64,000 nt of DNA from Aureivirga sp. CE67 (GCF_015767245.1 NZ_JADOTV010000005.1:124001-188000), one strand, 5' to 3'. Positions 41,354 through 50,840 are shown, numbered from the stretch's first letter. The notes: a model not told the origin generated them from the letters alone. Made by a program: numbers and translations.

Positions 41354-41884
41354 ATGAGAAAATTAAAAAACAGCGAATTAGGAAGACTGGATGTTGAGAA
41401 TTTTAAAAAGGCAGAAAAAATTCCTTTAATTATTATTCTAGATAATATTAGAAGTTTAAATAATGTTGGGTCTGTTTTTAGAACAAGTGACGCTTTTTTA
41501 GTAGAAAAAATTTATCTGTGTGGAATTACAGCAACGCCACCGAATAAAGAAATTCATAAAACAGCATTGGGAGCAACAGAATCTGTAGAATGGGAATATG
41601 TAGAAGAAACAATAGATGTTGTAAACAAGCTGAAAGAAGAAAATGTTGAGGTGTATGCAATCGAGCAAGTAGAGGATAGTATCATGCTACAAGATTTTTC
41701 TGTAGATAAGAATAAAAAATATGCAATTGTAATGGGAAATGAAGTAAAAGGAGTGCAACAGGAAGTAGTTTCTGCTTGTACAAATTCTATTGAAATTCCA
41801 CAATTTGGTACAAAACATTCTTTAAATATTTCTGTAAGTACAGGAGTTGTACTTTGGGATATTTTTAGCAAGATGAGGTATTAA
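41354..41884 (+). CDS. TrmH/SpoU family RNA methyltransferase
   Basis: A 176-aa SPOUT-fold 2'-O-ribose methyltransferase. Motif 1 is LDNIRSLNNVGSVFRTSDAF with the catalytic Arg. Motif 2 is YAIVMGNEVKGVQQEVV, and motif 3 is IEIPQFGTKHSLNISVSTGVVLW, which form the SAM-binding trefoil knot. It lacks the N-terminal substrate-binding extension of RlmB, so it is a minimal TrmL/TrmH-like enzyme. The RNA target (tRNA or rRNA) cannot be told. Confidence 0.92.
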   Translation: MRKLKNSELGRLDVENFKKAEKIPLIIILDNIRSLNNVGSVFRTSDAFLVEKIYLCGITATPPNKEIHKTALGATESVEWEYVEETIDVVNKLKEENVEVYAIEQVEDSIMLQDFSVDKNKKYAIVMGNEVKGVQQEVVSACTNSIEIPQFGTKHSLNISVSTGVVLWDIFSKMRY

Positions 41885-41905
41885 GATTAAAAATGAAATC
41901 CATAA

Positions 41906-41940
41906 AAAAAGCCAGTAATAAAATAAATTACTGGCTTTTT
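41906..41940. terminator. Bidirectional terminator
   Basis: AAAAAGCCAGTAAT (41906-41919) and ATTACTGGCTTTTT (41927-41940), 14-bp stem. Its stem core matches the terminator at 38329 (AAAAGCCAGTA), a coincidence or shared origin. Confidence 0.88.
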
Positions 41941-41971
41941 GTTTTAATTATTTTGTTTTCAAAGAGTGTGT

Positions 41972-42418
41972 TTATTTCAACTTAAATACTGCATAAGTTT
42001 GATTCACTGAAACTTCATCTGGCGTTACCGGAATTCTCATTTTAGTATAATTTTCTCTAAATTCTGGATAGATAATATCTAATTCGAAATCTCCACCACC
42101 AGTTTCTTGAGCGGCAATATTATAACCACCGTCATTTCTTCTTGACCAATCTCCATCGTATAAAGTTTCTATACAATTTGAATCATCATCTTCTTCAAAC
42201 CAATTTGAAGTCAAATCTCCATTTACTTTAAAATAAATAGAAGATTGTAACTCACAATCGTCTCCCACTTCTATTTCAGTTCCGTCAGGAGTCACCATGA
42301 TTATTTTGTATAAATCCCAATTACCAATAATTGGATCTACGTAATTATTATCATCATCATCGCTACACGAAACTAATGCCATTGTCGCAACTACAAAAAA
42401 CAAAAGTATTTTCTTCAT
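41972..42418 (-). CDS. Lipocalin-like lipoprotein
   Basis: A 148-aa lipoprotein with signal MKKILLFFVVATMALVSC and an acidic linker SDDDDNNY after the acylated Cys. The mature domain starts with DPIIGNWDLYKI and continues with beta strands and a C-terminal MRIPVTPDEVSVNQTYAVFKLK, as in the small lipocalin-like (lipocalin_4) proteins of Bacteroidota. The ATG at 42418 is chosen over an upstream in-frame start because it directly precedes the signal peptide. Ligand unknown. Confidence 0.75.
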   Translation of the reverse strand: MKKILLFFVVATMALVSCSDDDDNNYVDPIIGNWDLYKIIMVTPDGTEIEVGDDCELQSSIYFKVNGDLTSNWFEEDDDSNCIETLYDGDWSRRNDGGYNIAAQETGGGDFELDIIYPEFRENYTKMRIPVTPDEVSVNQTYAVFKLK

Positions 42419-42524
42419 AATAAAATCATTTAAATAATTAACTATACTCAAATATAAATAATAAAATTTTGAATAAAACACTTAAAAAACTTAAAATCAG
42501 TAATTTAGACTAATTTTAACATTT

Positions 42525-42956
42525 TTAGATTCCTGTACTTCCAAATCCACCAGTTCCTCTTTCTGTAGAACCTAACTCAGAAACTTCTTTCCATTGGATG
42601 TGTTCGTATTTGGCAATAACCATCTGTGCGATTCTATCTCCATCGTTGATGGTAAACGTTTCGTTAGAAAGATTTACTAAAATCACTCCAACTTCTCCAC
42701 GGTAATCTGCATCAATTGTTCCTGGAGCGTTTAATACCGTAATTCCATACTTTGCTGCCAATCCACTTCTTGGACGAACTTGTGCTTCAGTTCCTTCTGG
42801 AAGTGCAATAAAAAGTCCTGTTTTTACAATAGTTCTTTCTAAAGGTTTCAACGTAATTGCTTCTTCAATATTCGCTCTTAAATCCATTCCTGCCGAATTA
42901 ATTGTTTCATAACTCGGAGTTTCATGTTTTGATTTGTTTATGATTTCTACTTGCAT
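42525..42956 (-). CDS. dut: dUTP diphosphatase
   Basis: A 143-aa trimeric dUTPase that hydrolyses dUTP to dUMP. All five motifs appear in order: [41 protein letters not shown] and the glycine-rich tail [11 protein letters not shown] chose ATG 42956 because MQVEIINKS is the usual start; an upstream in-frame ATG would run back into the flippase gene. It starts 2 bp after the flippase stop, so they are cotranscribed. Confidence 0.97.
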   Translation of the reverse strand: MQVEIINKSKHETPSYETINSAGMDLRANIEEAITLKPLERTIVKTGLFIALPEGTEAQVRPRSGLAAKYGITVLNAPGTIDADYRGEVGVILVNLSNETFTINDGDRIAQMVIAKYEHIQWKEVSELGSTERGTGGFGSTGI

Positions 42957-42958
42957 TT

Positions 42959-44413
42959 TTATCGTTTTAAAATTTTTCTCAATTCCTTTTTTTCTTTTAT
43001 AAATAATACGCCTAAATAAACTAATAAAAAGACTGTAGCAATCCATAAATTATCTGTAACAAAATAATCATAAGCTATAATAAGTGCTACAGAAAATAAA
43101 ATGTAAAAAAGAATATCTTTGATTTTATAAGGAATTAAATAATGTTTTCTACTATATAAATAAGAAATTACAGTCATACTTCCATAAGCTGCTAAAGTTG
43201 TCCATGCGGCAGCAATTGAACCAACAATTGGTACTAAAATGAATAAAAGACTAATCGTAATTAAAGCTCCTATAATTGAAAAATACATTCCATATTTAGT
43301 TTTGTCTGTCAATTTATACCAAATAGAAAGATTGTTATAAATTCCAGAAAAAAGTAATGCTAAAAGAACGATTGGAACAATATTTAATAGTTGGAAGAAT
43401 GTATTTTTTCCTAATAAAAGAGGTGCGATAATATCTAGATATAACATTACAAAAAGCATTAGTAAACTCCCTGCAATTGTAAACCATTTCATAATGATTG
43501 CATAAGCTTCTTTCGCATTATCTTTAGAAGCATAATTGAAAAAAAATGGTTCTGCACCAAGTTTGAAAGCAAAAATGAATAAAGACATAATTACTCCAAT
43601 TTTGTAAGCGGCTGCATAAGCTCCCATTTCAAAATCTCCCATGATACTTTTAATGATTAGTTTATCCAAATTTTCATTTGTAATATAAGCCAAACCTGCT
43701 ACTAAAATTGGCCAACTATAAGAAAGCATATTTTTGATAATTCTTCTATCAAAAGAAATTTTAAATTGGAAAATTATTGGAAGTAAGACTATAAAAGTTA
43801 CCGCACTCGCAATTAAATTTGCAATAAAAATATATCCTTCTTTGAAACTTGCATCATAATTTGAAGCAATAAATTCTGGTAAAAAATAGCCTTTTTTTAT
43901 TGCTGTTGGTATATACCAAATGAAAAGAATATTGAAAAAAGCATAAATACAAATATTCAAAATTCGAATTGCTGTATAGCGAATTGGTCGATTTGTAACA
44001 CGAAGATATGCAAAAGGAATTGCTACTAAAGCATCTAAAACACTAATCCAAATAAGAAGTTCAAAATAAATTGGTTTTGAGAAGCCAATAAAATTTGAAA
44101 TTTCATTTTTGAATAATAATAGAAGTAGAAGAGCAATTATTGAAGTAGATAATATCGTCAAAAAAGATGTAGAAACAACTTTTCCTTTTTCCTTTTCTTT
44201 ATTGAAAAAACGAAAAAAAGAAGTTTCCATTCCGTAGGTTAAAATAACATTCAAATAAGCAATCCACACATAAAAATGGGTGTTACTACTATATTCTTCA
44301 TTAGATAAATATAATGTATGAAATTTAACTAAAGCTACATTGATAGCTTTTGGTAATACAGCTGCAATTCCGTAAATCACAGTGTTTTTCAAAAATCGTT
44401 TTAGTGTACTCAA
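42959..44413 (-). CDS. Polysaccharide/lipid flippase of the MOP superfamily
   Basis: A 484-aa integral membrane protein with about 12-14 helices, starting [20 protein letters not shown], typical of Wzx/MurJ-like oligosaccharide flippases. It probably moves a lipid-linked sugar across the inner membrane. The start is a TTG at 44413; no ATG lies nearby and the TTG precedes the conserved first segment. Promoter box TATCTTTG at 44441 down to 44434. It is divergent from gpsA and upstream of dut in a two-gene operon. Confidence 0.87.
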   Translation of the reverse strand: MSTLKRFLKNTVIYGIAAVLPKAINVALVKFHTLYLSNEEYSSNTHFYVWIAYLNVILTYGMETSFFRFFNKEKEKGKVVSTSFLTILSTSIIALLLLLLFKNEISNFIGFSKPIYFELLIWISVLDALVAIPFAYLRVTNRPIRYTAIRILNICIYAFFNILFIWYIPTAIKKGYFLPEFIASNYDASFKEGYIFIANLIASAVTFIVLLPIIFQFKISFDRRIIKNMLSYSWPILVAGLAYITNENLDKLIIKSIMGDFEMGAYAAAYKIGVIMSLFIFAFKLGAEPFFFNYASKDNAKEAYAIIMKWFTIAGSLLMLFVMLYLDIIAPLLLGKNTFFQLLNIVPIVLLALLFSGIYNNLSIWYKLTDKTKYGMYFSIIGALITISLLFILVPIVGSIAAAWTTLAAYGSMTVISYLYSRKHYLIPYKIKDILFYILFSVALIIAYDYFVTDNLWIATVFLLVYLGVLFIKEKKELRKILKR

Positions 44414-44433
44414 TTTATTTGTTTAAGTGAAAA

Positions 44434-44441
44434 CAAAGATA
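44434..44441 (-). promoter_or_regulatory. Flippase-dut promoter -7 box
   Basis: TATCTTTG on the minus strand (exact TAnnTTTG), 20 bp before the TTG start. Confidence 0.6.
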
Positions 44442-44515
44442 AAAAAATGTGCTTTTTAAGGGTGAATTATAAGGAATCAAATGCATTAAATTTTTAAGTC
44501 TCCATGAAAAAGCGT

Positions 44516-44523
44516 TATTTTTG
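44516..44523 (+). promoter_or_regulatory. gpsA promoter -7 box
   Basis: TATTTTTG (exact TAnnTTTG). It lies downstream of an in-frame ATG at 44504, which is therefore unlikely to be the start. Confidence 0.6.
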
Positions 44524-44545
44524 CATATATAAAACAATTATTTAC

Positions 44546-45541
44546 ATGGATTTTTTACCGAAAATTGCCGTTTTTGGCGGAGGAAGTTGGGCTACGGCTA
44601 TCGTTAAAATGTTGTGTGAAAACCTTGAAACAGTAGGTTGGTATATGCGAAATCAAAACGCAATTGATTACATTGAAAAAAACGATCACAACCCAAACTA
44701 TTTAAGCTCAGCCGAATTTAACACCAAGCAATTATATTTAAGTTCTGATATAAATGAGTTAGTAGAATATGCTGAAATCTTGATTTTTGCTATTCCTTCA
44801 GCTTTTTTAAAGAATGAATTAGAAAAAATTACGGTTCCATTAGATGATAAAATTATCTTCTCTGCAATCAAAGGAATTGTTCCAGAAACAGGACTGATTG
44901 TAGGAGAGCATTTTCATAAAATTCATAATATTCCTTTCGAAAACATTGGTGTAATCACAGGACCATGTCACGCAGAGGAAGTTGCGATGGAACGCTTATC
45001 TTATCTGACAATCGCTTGTCAAGACGAAGAAAAAGCTATAGAATTAAGTAAATATATCGTTGGAGATTATATCAAAGCAAAAATCTCAGATGATATTATA
45101 GGGACAGAATACGCAGCAATGTTGAAAAACATTTATGCAATCGCCGCCGGAATTGCACACGGTTTAGGTTATGGAGATAATTTCCAGGCAGTGCTAATGT
45201 CGAACTCGATTCGTGAAATGAAACGATACATTCGTAAGATTCACAAAATGAAACGAAACATTAATAACTCAGCTTACCTAGGAGATTTATTAGTAACAGG
45301 ATATTCTGTTTTTAGTAGAAATAGAACTTTCGGAAACATGATCGGAAAAGGATATACCGTAAAATCTGCAATGTTAGAAATGAGTATGATTGCCGAAGGA
45401 TACTACGCCGTAAAATCTGCTTACAAGATCAACAAAGAACTAAAAGCAAAAGCGCCAATCATCAACTGCGTTTACAACATTATCTACGAAGGAAAAGATC
45501 CGAAAAAGCAATTCAAGAAATTGACAGATTTATTAGATTAA
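44546..45541 (+). CDS. gpsA: NAD(P)H-dependent glycerol-3-phosphate dehydrogenase
   Basis: A 331-aa enzyme that makes sn-glycerol-3-phosphate from DHAP for phospholipid synthesis. The Rossmann loop is VFGGGSWATAIVKML. It is followed by FAIPSAFL, SAIKGI, GPCHAEEVA and the catalytic region LKNIYAIAAGIAHGLGYGDN with Lys. The substrate loop GYTVKSAMLEMSMIAEGYYAVK lies near the C-terminus. I start it at 44546 (MDFLPKIAVFGGG) because the promoter box lies between 44504 and this ATG. Confidence 0.95.
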   Translation: MDFLPKIAVFGGGSWATAIVKMLCENLETVGWYMRNQNAIDYIEKNDHNPNYLSSAEFNTKQLYLSSDINELVEYAEILIFAIPSAFLKNELEKITVPLDDKIIFSAIKGIVPETGLIVGEHFHKIHNIPFENIGVITGPCHAEEVAMERLSYLTIACQDEEKAIELSKYIVGDYIKAKISDDIIGTEYAAMLKNIYAIAAGIAHGLGYGDNFQAVLMSNSIREMKRYIRKIHKMKRNINNSAYLGDLLVTGYSVFSRNRTFGNMIGKGYTVKSAMLEMSMIAEGYYAVKSAYKINKELKAKAPIINCVYNIIYEGKDPKKQFKKLTDLLD

Positions 45542-45550
45542 TTTTTGTTC

Positions 45551-45577
45551 GCCTCTAGAGAGAGGTTAGGGGTGTGT
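45551..45577 (+). repeat. Repeat A copy 8 (degenerate)
   Basis: GCCTCTAGAGAGAGG followed by TTAGGGGTGTGT. The hairpin arms differ from the core, while the TTAGGGGTGTGT tail is unchanged. Confidence 0.75.
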
Positions 45578-45638
45578 AAAATCCAGTTGAAAATTACACA
45601 CTAAAAATCTAAAACTTTATAGATCAAATAAAACATAA

Positions 45639-45676
45639 AAAAAGGGAATCAGTATTTACAACTAATTCCCTTTTTT
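45639..45676 (+). terminator. gpsA terminator
   Basis: AAAAAGGGAAT (45639-45649) and ATTCCCTTTTT (45665-45675) with a 15-nt loop, ending in T residues. It lies 100 bp after gpsA, beyond repeat A copy 8. Confidence 0.8.
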
Positions 45677-45689
45677 ATTTCAATAATTT

Positions 45690-45871
45690 GGGCGAAACCA
45701 TTTTTCTTCGTTTCCAAAAAACTCAGAAAAAGGTCGGGCTTTTCGTTTCTAGTTTTATTTTTCAAAAAAAGTTTTTCTAAAGAAATCCGTGGGCTTCTAC
45801 GGTCGCCTCCGTTTTCTAAGAAAAAACTAATTTTTGCAAAAACAAAAGCTATCCACTACAATCCCTTTCGC
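45690..45871 (-). repeat. Repeat B copy 4 (long form)
   Basis: On the minus strand it reads GCGAAAGGGATTG ... GGTTTCGCCC, with outer stem GCGAAA/TTTCGC. It has the same long-form block as copy 3 (CCCACGGATTTC and GGCGACCGTAGAAG types). It begins 12 bp after the stop of the S41 protease gene, in the same sense. Confidence 0.85.
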
Positions 45872-45883
45872 AAAAACACCAAA

Positions 45884-47530
45884 CTATTTCAAAATATCTT
45901 CATATTTTTTAGAGTCATTCAAAGTCTTCACAGCCTCCTGAATCACTTCATCATATTTTATTTTATGCTCATAAACTCCATCCTGATAAATATATCTTTC
46001 AATAATAAAATCTTCCATTTTATCCTGAATTCTATCCTGAAAATCATCAAATTTATCTACAGTTTCTTTTTTCAATTTTGTTCTTAAAGCTTTATATTCT
46101 TTAGAAATACCTTTTGATAAATCATCTTCACTTGAAATTTCTAAAGCTTCTGCAAAAGCAACATCTGCTGGAGTTCTGAAAGTTGTATCTTTTTCGATCA
46201 GATAATCTTTTAAAGCAACAAAATCATTTTTAGAAATCTTAAAATCCATCGGATTCTGTAAATTCTGATTTTTATAATAATAATCTGTCACGAAATTAAA
46301 CATCGCCTCCGAATGAATCAATCCTTCCATCATATCTGAGTCAATTCTTTCTCCAACTTTAATATCCGGAGCAACTCCTCCGCCATCATAAACAGTTCTT
46401 CCGTTTTTAGTTTTAAAGCTATTCACACCATTATCCGAAAATTTAGGAACATTTCCATCTTTATCCATATTCGCATAATCTAATTCCTGAATACATCTTC
46501 CACTTGGCGTATAATATTTAGAAATCGTAAGTTTCATCTGCGTTCCGTAAGATAATTTTCTAAAACGCTGTACCAATCCTTTTCCAAAAGAACGTTGCCC
46601 AATCACAACTCCACGATCATAATCTTGTAAAGAACCAGCTAAAATTTCAGAAGCAGAAGCGGAACGATTATCCACCAAAATAGCAATCGGAATCTGTAAA
46701 TCTAAAGGTTGTTTTGTTGTTTTATAGGTATCACTCCATTTTTTTACTTTAGCTTTTGTAGTTACAATTACTTCTCCTTTTGGTAAGAAAAAGTTTGCAA
46801 TATTTACAGCTTCATGAAGTAAACCTCCAGGATTTCCACGAACATCGATGATTAATTTCTCCATACCTTGCTCCATCAATTCCGTATAAGCTGCTTTTAC
46901 TTCTTTAGATGCTTTTTCATTAAATTTTGTAAAAACAATATATCCGATTTTATCATCAATCATTTTGTAGAAAGGAACTGCATGAATTTCAATTTTTTCA
47001 CGAGTAACATCAAATTCCATTTTCTTTCCTTGTCTTTCTACAACCAAATGAACTTGTGTTTTCGGAGTTCCTTTTAATAGAGTTTGTACTTCCGCAGCAG
47101 GAATTTCATTCAATTTGATTTCATCAATCTGAACTACTTTATCCCCAGCTTTTAGTCCAGCTTTGTCTGCTGGCATTCCTTTATGTACTTTTTGAAAAAC
47201 TAAGAATCCATCCTTATAACTTGTGATAGTTCCAATTCCTCCATATTCTCCTTTATTATGAATTTTTGCATCAATCACACCTTGTTCGTCATAAAAGTTG
47301 GTATATGGATCCAAACTTTTCAACATATTATCAATTGCTACTTCGGTTAACTCTGCTGGATTTACTTCATCGATATAATACATGTTTAACTCTTTAAACA
47401 ATGTTGTATAAATATCAATTTGTTTTGCCACTTCAAAAAAATCAGATTTGAAAGACAAAGAAATTCCAATCGTAAAGGTCAAAAAGCAAGTGATAAATAT
47501 CTTTTTGATGGAAAATTTGACTTTTTTCAT
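45884..47530 (-). CDS. C-terminal processing peptidase (S41, PDZ)
   Basis: A 548-aa periplasmic or membrane-bound serine protease of the CtpA/Prc type. It has an N-terminal signal or anchor (IFITCFLTFTIGISLSF), a helical region, a PDZ domain (about 85-175; YGGIGTITSYKDGFLVFQKV, AGLKAGDKVVQID) and the S41 core with RGNPGGLLHEAV, catalytic Ser in NRSASASEILAG and Lys in SFGKGLVQ. The C-terminal 130 residues are helical. It follows rnpA on the same strand with a 121-bp gap, a pairing I recall from other flavobacteria. Confidence 0.94.
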   Translation of the reverse strand: MKKVKFSIKKIFITCFLTFTIGISLSFKSDFFEVAKQIDIYTTLFKELNMYYIDEVNPAELTEVAIDNMLKSLDPYTNFYDEQGVIDAKIHNKGEYGGIGTITSYKDGFLVFQKVHKGMPADKAGLKAGDKVVQIDEIKLNEIPAAEVQTLLKGTPKTQVHLVVERQGKKMEFDVTREKIEIHAVPFYKMIDDKIGYIVFTKFNEKASKEVKAAYTELMEQGMEKLIIDVRGNPGGLLHEAVNIANFFLPKGEVIVTTKAKVKKWSDTYKTTKQPLDLQIPIAILVDNRSASASEILAGSLQDYDRGVVIGQRSFGKGLVQRFRKLSYGTQMKLTISKYYTPSGRCIQELDYANMDKDGNVPKFSDNGVNSFKTKNGRTVYDGGGVAPDIKVGERIDSDMMEGLIHSEAMFNFVTDYYYKNQNLQNPMDFKISKNDFVALKDYLIEKDTTFRTPADVAFAEALEISSEDDLSKGISKEYKALRTKLKKETVDKFDDFQDRIQDKMEDFIIERYIYQDGVYEHKIKYDEVIQEAVKTLNDSKKYEDILK

Positions 47531-47651
47531 AATAATTACGGAATATTTAAATTTTAATCACAAACCAATTTTAGTTTGTTTTTTATTAAATGATGTGTGA
47601 GACCGTTATGTTTTTTAAGCATAAAATCTCAAAGTTCTCAAATTACAAATT

Positions 47652-48041
47652 TTAAGAAGAACTTTTTTCGCTATTTACTTTTTCAATGAATTTATGCATC
47701 ACTTTTACCATTTTAGATTCCAACTCCGCATATTTCCATTCATCACGTCCAGTGTATATAAACATACAAACGTATTTTTCCGTGATTTCTTTTTCTAAAA
47801 GGTGTTTATTTAAACGGTAAGCCTCTCGCATTAATCTTTTTATACGATTTCGATCTACCGCTTTTTTAAAGTTACGTTTTGAAACAGAAACTCCCACTTG
47901 AAATATTTTTTCATAATCATGATCCGCCTTTACATATATCATTCTAAGTGGAAATGATTTTACATGTTCTCCCTCTGCAAAAAGCTTTTCGATTAGCTTT
48001 TTACTTTTTAATTTTTCTTCTTTTCTGAATGTAAATTTCAT
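47652..48041 (-). CDS. rnpA: Ribonuclease P protein component
   Basis: A 129-aa basic RNA-binding protein that supports the catalytic RNase P RNA in tRNA 5' maturation. The family RNR box is VSKRNFKKAVDRNRIKRLMREAYR, preceded by the FTFRKEEKLKSKK lead and followed by FIYTGRDEWKYAELE. No rpmH lies next to it. Promoter box TACATTTG is 5 bp upstream of the ATG (48054 down to 48047), so the leader is very short. Confidence 0.95.
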   Translation of the reverse strand: MKFTFRKEEKLKSKKLIEKLFAEGEHVKSFPLRMIYVKADHDYEKIFQVGVSVSKRNFKKAVDRNRIKRLMREAYRLNKHLLEKEITEKYVCMFIYTGRDEWKYAELESKMVKVMHKFIEKVNSEKSSS

Positions 48042-48046
48042 AACAA

Positions 48047-48054
48047 CAAATGTA
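48047..48054 (-). promoter_or_regulatory. rnpA promoter -7 box
   Basis: TACATTTG on the minus strand (exact TAnnTTTG), ending 5 bp before the ATG at 48041. This implies a near-leaderless mRNA. Confidence 0.55.
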
Positions 48055-48103
48055 CGGAATTAAAGATTTCCTTTAAAAAAGAAAATAAGAACTATTAAAT
48101 TCT

Positions 48104-48111
48104 TAATTTTG
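48104..48111 (+). promoter_or_regulatory. Acyl-CoA dehydrogenase promoter -7 box
   Basis: TAATTTTG (exact TAnnTTTG), 28 bp before the ATG at 48140. Confidence 0.6.
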
Positions 48112-48139
48112 GTAAATTAATAAGACAATATAGAAAAAC

Positions 48140-49318
48140 ATGGCACAAGATTTATTTCAAGCACCAGATTATTTCGGACTAGATGATCTGTTGACTGAAG
48201 AGCACAAATTGGTTCGTGATGCTGCTCGCGAATGGGTAAAAAGAGAAGTTTCTCCAATTATCGAAGATGCTGCACAAAAAGCGGAATTTCCAAAGCAAAT
48301 CATCAATGGATTAGCAGAAATTGGAGCTTTCGGACCATATATCCCAGAAGAATATGGAGGAGCTGGTTTAGACCAAATTTCTTACGGATTAATCATGCAA
48401 GAGATTGAAAGAGGAGATTCAGGAGTTCGTTCTACTGCATCTGTTCAGTCTTCTTTAGTAATGTATCCTATCTGGAAATATGGAACTGAGGAGCAAAAAC
48501 AAAAATATTTACCAAAATTAGCTTCAGGAGAATTTATCGGATGTTTTGGATTGACAGAACCAGACTTCGGATCAAACCCTGGTGGAATGGTAACAAACAT
48601 CAAAGATATGGGAGACCACTATCTTTTAAATGGAGCAAAAATGTGGATCTCGAATGCACCTTTTGCTGATATTGCAGTTGTTTGGGCTAAAAACGAAGAA
48701 GGAAGAATTAAAGGACTTATCGTGGAAAGAGGAATGGAAGGATTTTCTACTCCTGAAACACATAATAAATGGTCTTTAAGAGCTTCTGCTACTGGAGAGC
48801 TTATTTTTGATAACGTAAAAGTTCCTAAAGAGAACTTAATGCCAAACAAAGATGGACTTGGTGGACCTCTTGGATGTTTAGATTCTGCTCGTTACGGAAT
48901 CGCATGGGGAGCTATCGGTGCTGCAATGGATTGTTATGATACTGCTTTAAGATATGCTAAAGAAAGAGTGCAGTTTGACAAACCAATTGCTGGAACACAA
49001 TTACAACAAAAGAAACTTGCTGAAATGATTACTGAAATCACAAAAGCACAATTCTTAACTTGGCGTTTAGGTGTTCTTAGAAACGAAGGAAGAGCAACTT
49101 CAGCTCAGATTTCTATGGCGAAAAGAAACAATGTGGATATGGCTTTAAATATAGCTAGAGAAGCAAGACAAGTTCTTGGAGCAATGGGAATTACTGGTGA
49201 GTATTCAATCATGAGACACATGATGAATTTAGAGAGTGTAATTACTTATGAAGGTACACACGATATTCACCTATTAATTACAGGATTAGATATTACTGGA
49301 ATTCCAGCTTTCAAATAA
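48140..49318 (+). CDS. Glutaryl-CoA dehydrogenase-type acyl-CoA dehydrogenase
   Basis: A 392-aa FAD enzyme. N-terminal helical domain; middle beta domain with GCFGLTEPDFGSNPGGM and KMWISNAPFADIAVVWAK; C-terminal helices ending in the catalytic Glu loop LESVITYEGTHDIHLLITG. The Y-E-G-T-H-D-I-H pattern and the short C-terminus match glutaryl-CoA dehydrogenases, which oxidise and decarboxylate glutaryl-CoA to crotonyl-CoA in lysine and tryptophan breakdown. ETF genes are not in the window. It is monocistronic with a clear promoter. Confidence 0.9.
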   Translation: MAQDLFQAPDYFGLDDLLTEEHKLVRDAAREWVKREVSPIIEDAAQKAEFPKQIINGLAEIGAFGPYIPEEYGGAGLDQISYGLIMQEIERGDSGVRSTASVQSSLVMYPIWKYGTEEQKQKYLPKLASGEFIGCFGLTEPDFGSNPGGMVTNIKDMGDHYLLNGAKMWISNAPFADIAVVWAKNEEGRIKGLIVERGMEGFSTPETHNKWSLRASATGELIFDNVKVPKENLMPNKDGLGGPLGCLDSARYGIAWGAIGAAMDCYDTALRYAKERVQFDKPIAGTQLQQKKLAEMITEITKAQFLTWRLGVLRNEGRATSAQISMAKRNNVDMALNIAREARQVLGAMGITGEYSIMRHMMNLESVITYEGTHDIHLLITGLDITGIPAFK

Positions 49319-49330
49319 GAATGTAAAAAA

Positions 49331-49492
49331 TTACATTAAATCAAAACTAGGGCAGCGTTTACAGCGTTTGCCCTTTTTAAATTTCTTACAACACTTCTTC
49401 TTCATTTTCTTACAAGACGTACTACAATCACTTCCACAAGAAGTTTCCATTGTATTATTCGCTGTAATTGTTTCTGGCGTGAAAATTAGCAT
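49331..49492 (-). CDS. Cysteine-rich basic miniprotein (39-53 aa)
   Basis: A short frame with a striking composition. From the ATG at 49450 the 39-aa product contains seven Cys and fourteen Lys/Arg (SCGSDCSTSCKKMKKKCC, then CKRCPSF), in pairs such as CGSDC, KCCK and CKRC. From the upstream ATG (49492) it would be 53 aa. The Cys spacing suggests metal or cluster binding. It is convergent with the dehydrogenase gene, 12 bp away. I do not know a named family, and the size makes the call moderate. Confidence 0.6.
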   Translation of the reverse strand: MLIFTPETITANNTMETSCGSDCSTSCKKMKKKCCKKFKKGKRCKRCPSFDLM

Positions 49493-49736
49493 GTTATCTT
49501 TTTTTATTCCTCTGCAAAGATACTTAATTTAGATTAAGTAAAAATAAAATTTTCTTAAATTTTCTTTTTTAACGCTTTTAGAACTCGAATTTTTACTTTT
49601 CATGAATTCTATATTTTGTTAGTATTTAATGATTTAGCAACAATTTTTATAAAAATAAATAAACTTCACTTAACGATTTTAAAACTCTAGATATTTTCTT
49701 TTACATATTATAGATTGATATTTCCAGATATGTAAA

Positions 49737-50804
49737 ATGAAAAAACACATAGTAATATTTGAAGCAAGAGGAGGAACAGATAAAGGTTCTTACGGATTTA
49801 GAAATGATTCTAGACCAATTATAGATTCTCTAAGAAAAAGAGGCTGGAAAGCAGAAATTATTTTTTATTCTGATGAAAATAGAGGAGAAATTTATAGGCA
49901 TACTGTTGAAAAAGCAGATGCTTATATTAGTAGAGTAAATCCTGGAAATTTACCTAATGAAACAGGATATTTTCAAATGCTCCGAGAATTGGTGACTAAT
50001 GGAGTTGCAGGATTACCACATCCAGATGCGATGCAATCTTATGGTGCGAAAAACTCTATAGAAAAGCTAAAAGGAACACCTTTAGTTCCAGAAGATGTAT
50101 TTTCATATTACACTTTTGAAGAATTTAAAGATCATTTTCCAAATACTTTATTAAAAGGAACTAGAGTTGTCAAACAAAATAGAGGTTCTACAGGAGAAGG
50201 AATATGGCGTGTGGAAGTTGTAGATAAAGATAAATACAAAGATGAAATTCCTTTAGATGCTGAATTAAAACTTACAGAAGCAAAAGATAATCACACAGAA
50301 CATAAATCGCTTCAAGAATTTTTGGAGTTTTGTATTCAATATTTGGAAGGAGAAAATGGAATGTTATTAGACATGCCATTTTTAGAACGAATTGTAGAAG
50401 GAGAAATTCGTGTGTTGATGTTGCGAAATACAGTTGTAAATATTGTACATAAAAAGCCAGCAAATACACCAGATGCTTTTTCGGCAACACTTTTTTCTGG
50501 AGCAGTTTATCGTTATGACAAACCTGAAGAATGGCCAGATTTGGTAAAATTGATTAACAAAAATATATCGATGATCCAAGATCGATTAGGAAGTTATGAT
50601 TTACCACTTATTTGGACTGCGGATTTTATCTTAGATACGGATAAAAAGACGAAAAAAGATAAATATGTCTTAGGTGAAATTAATGCTTCTTGTGTTGGAT
50701 TCACTACTTTCTTAGAATTAAGTGAACAAATTGCAGACGAACTTGTAAACTTACTTTACGCAGAAAATGTTGTAAATAAAAAATGGTCTGCATTCAAAAA
50801 ATAA
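49737..50804 (+). CDS. Cj0069-like ATP-grasp protein, copy 1
   Basis: A 355-aa soluble protein resembling the Cj0069 family of predicted ATP-grasp enzymes. The first 90 residues include EARGGTDKGSYGFRND and SRVNPGNLPNE. An ATP-grasp-type core follows (KGTRVVKQNRGSTGEGIWRVE, then ERIVEGEIRVLML, and VLGEINASCVGFTTFLE, in which Glu and Asn are the likely metal ligands). The substrate is unknown; ATP-dependent ligation of a carboxylate to an amine is the general chemistry. The neighbour at 50981 is a paralogue. A terminator separates them. Confidence 0.72.
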   Translation: MKKHIVIFEARGGTDKGSYGFRNDSRPIIDSLRKRGWKAEIIFYSDENRGEIYRHTVEKADAYISRVNPGNLPNETGYFQMLRELVTNGVAGLPHPDAMQSYGAKNSIEKLKGTPLVPEDVFSYYTFEEFKDHFPNTLLKGTRVVKQNRGSTGEGIWRVEVVDKDKYKDEIPLDAELKLTEAKDNHTEHKSLQEFLEFCIQYLEGENGMLLDMPFLERIVEGEIRVLMLRNTVVNIVHKKPANTPDAFSATLFSGAVYRYDKPEEWPDLVKLINKNISMIQDRLGSYDLPLIWTADFILDTDKKTKKDKYVLGEINASCVGFTTFLELSEQIADELVNLLYAENVVNKKWSAFKK

Positions 50805-50809
50805 AACTA

Positions 50810-50840
50810 AAAACAAGCTGGGATTTCTAGCTTGTTTTTT
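50810..50840 (+). terminator. Terminator between the ATP-grasp copies
   Basis: AAAACAAGCT (50810-50819) and AGCTTGTTTT (50829-50838), 9-nt loop, T-run to 50841. Confidence 0.85.

Noticed and set aside
44504-44545. Upstream ATG for gpsA
   Set aside because: The TATTTTTG promoter box lies downstream of it, and the 14 extra residues do not match the family N-terminus.
12088-45577. The eight repeat A units considered as a CRISPR remnant or tandem array
   Set aside because: They are scattered over 33 kb in intergenic regions without spacer regularity or cas genes.
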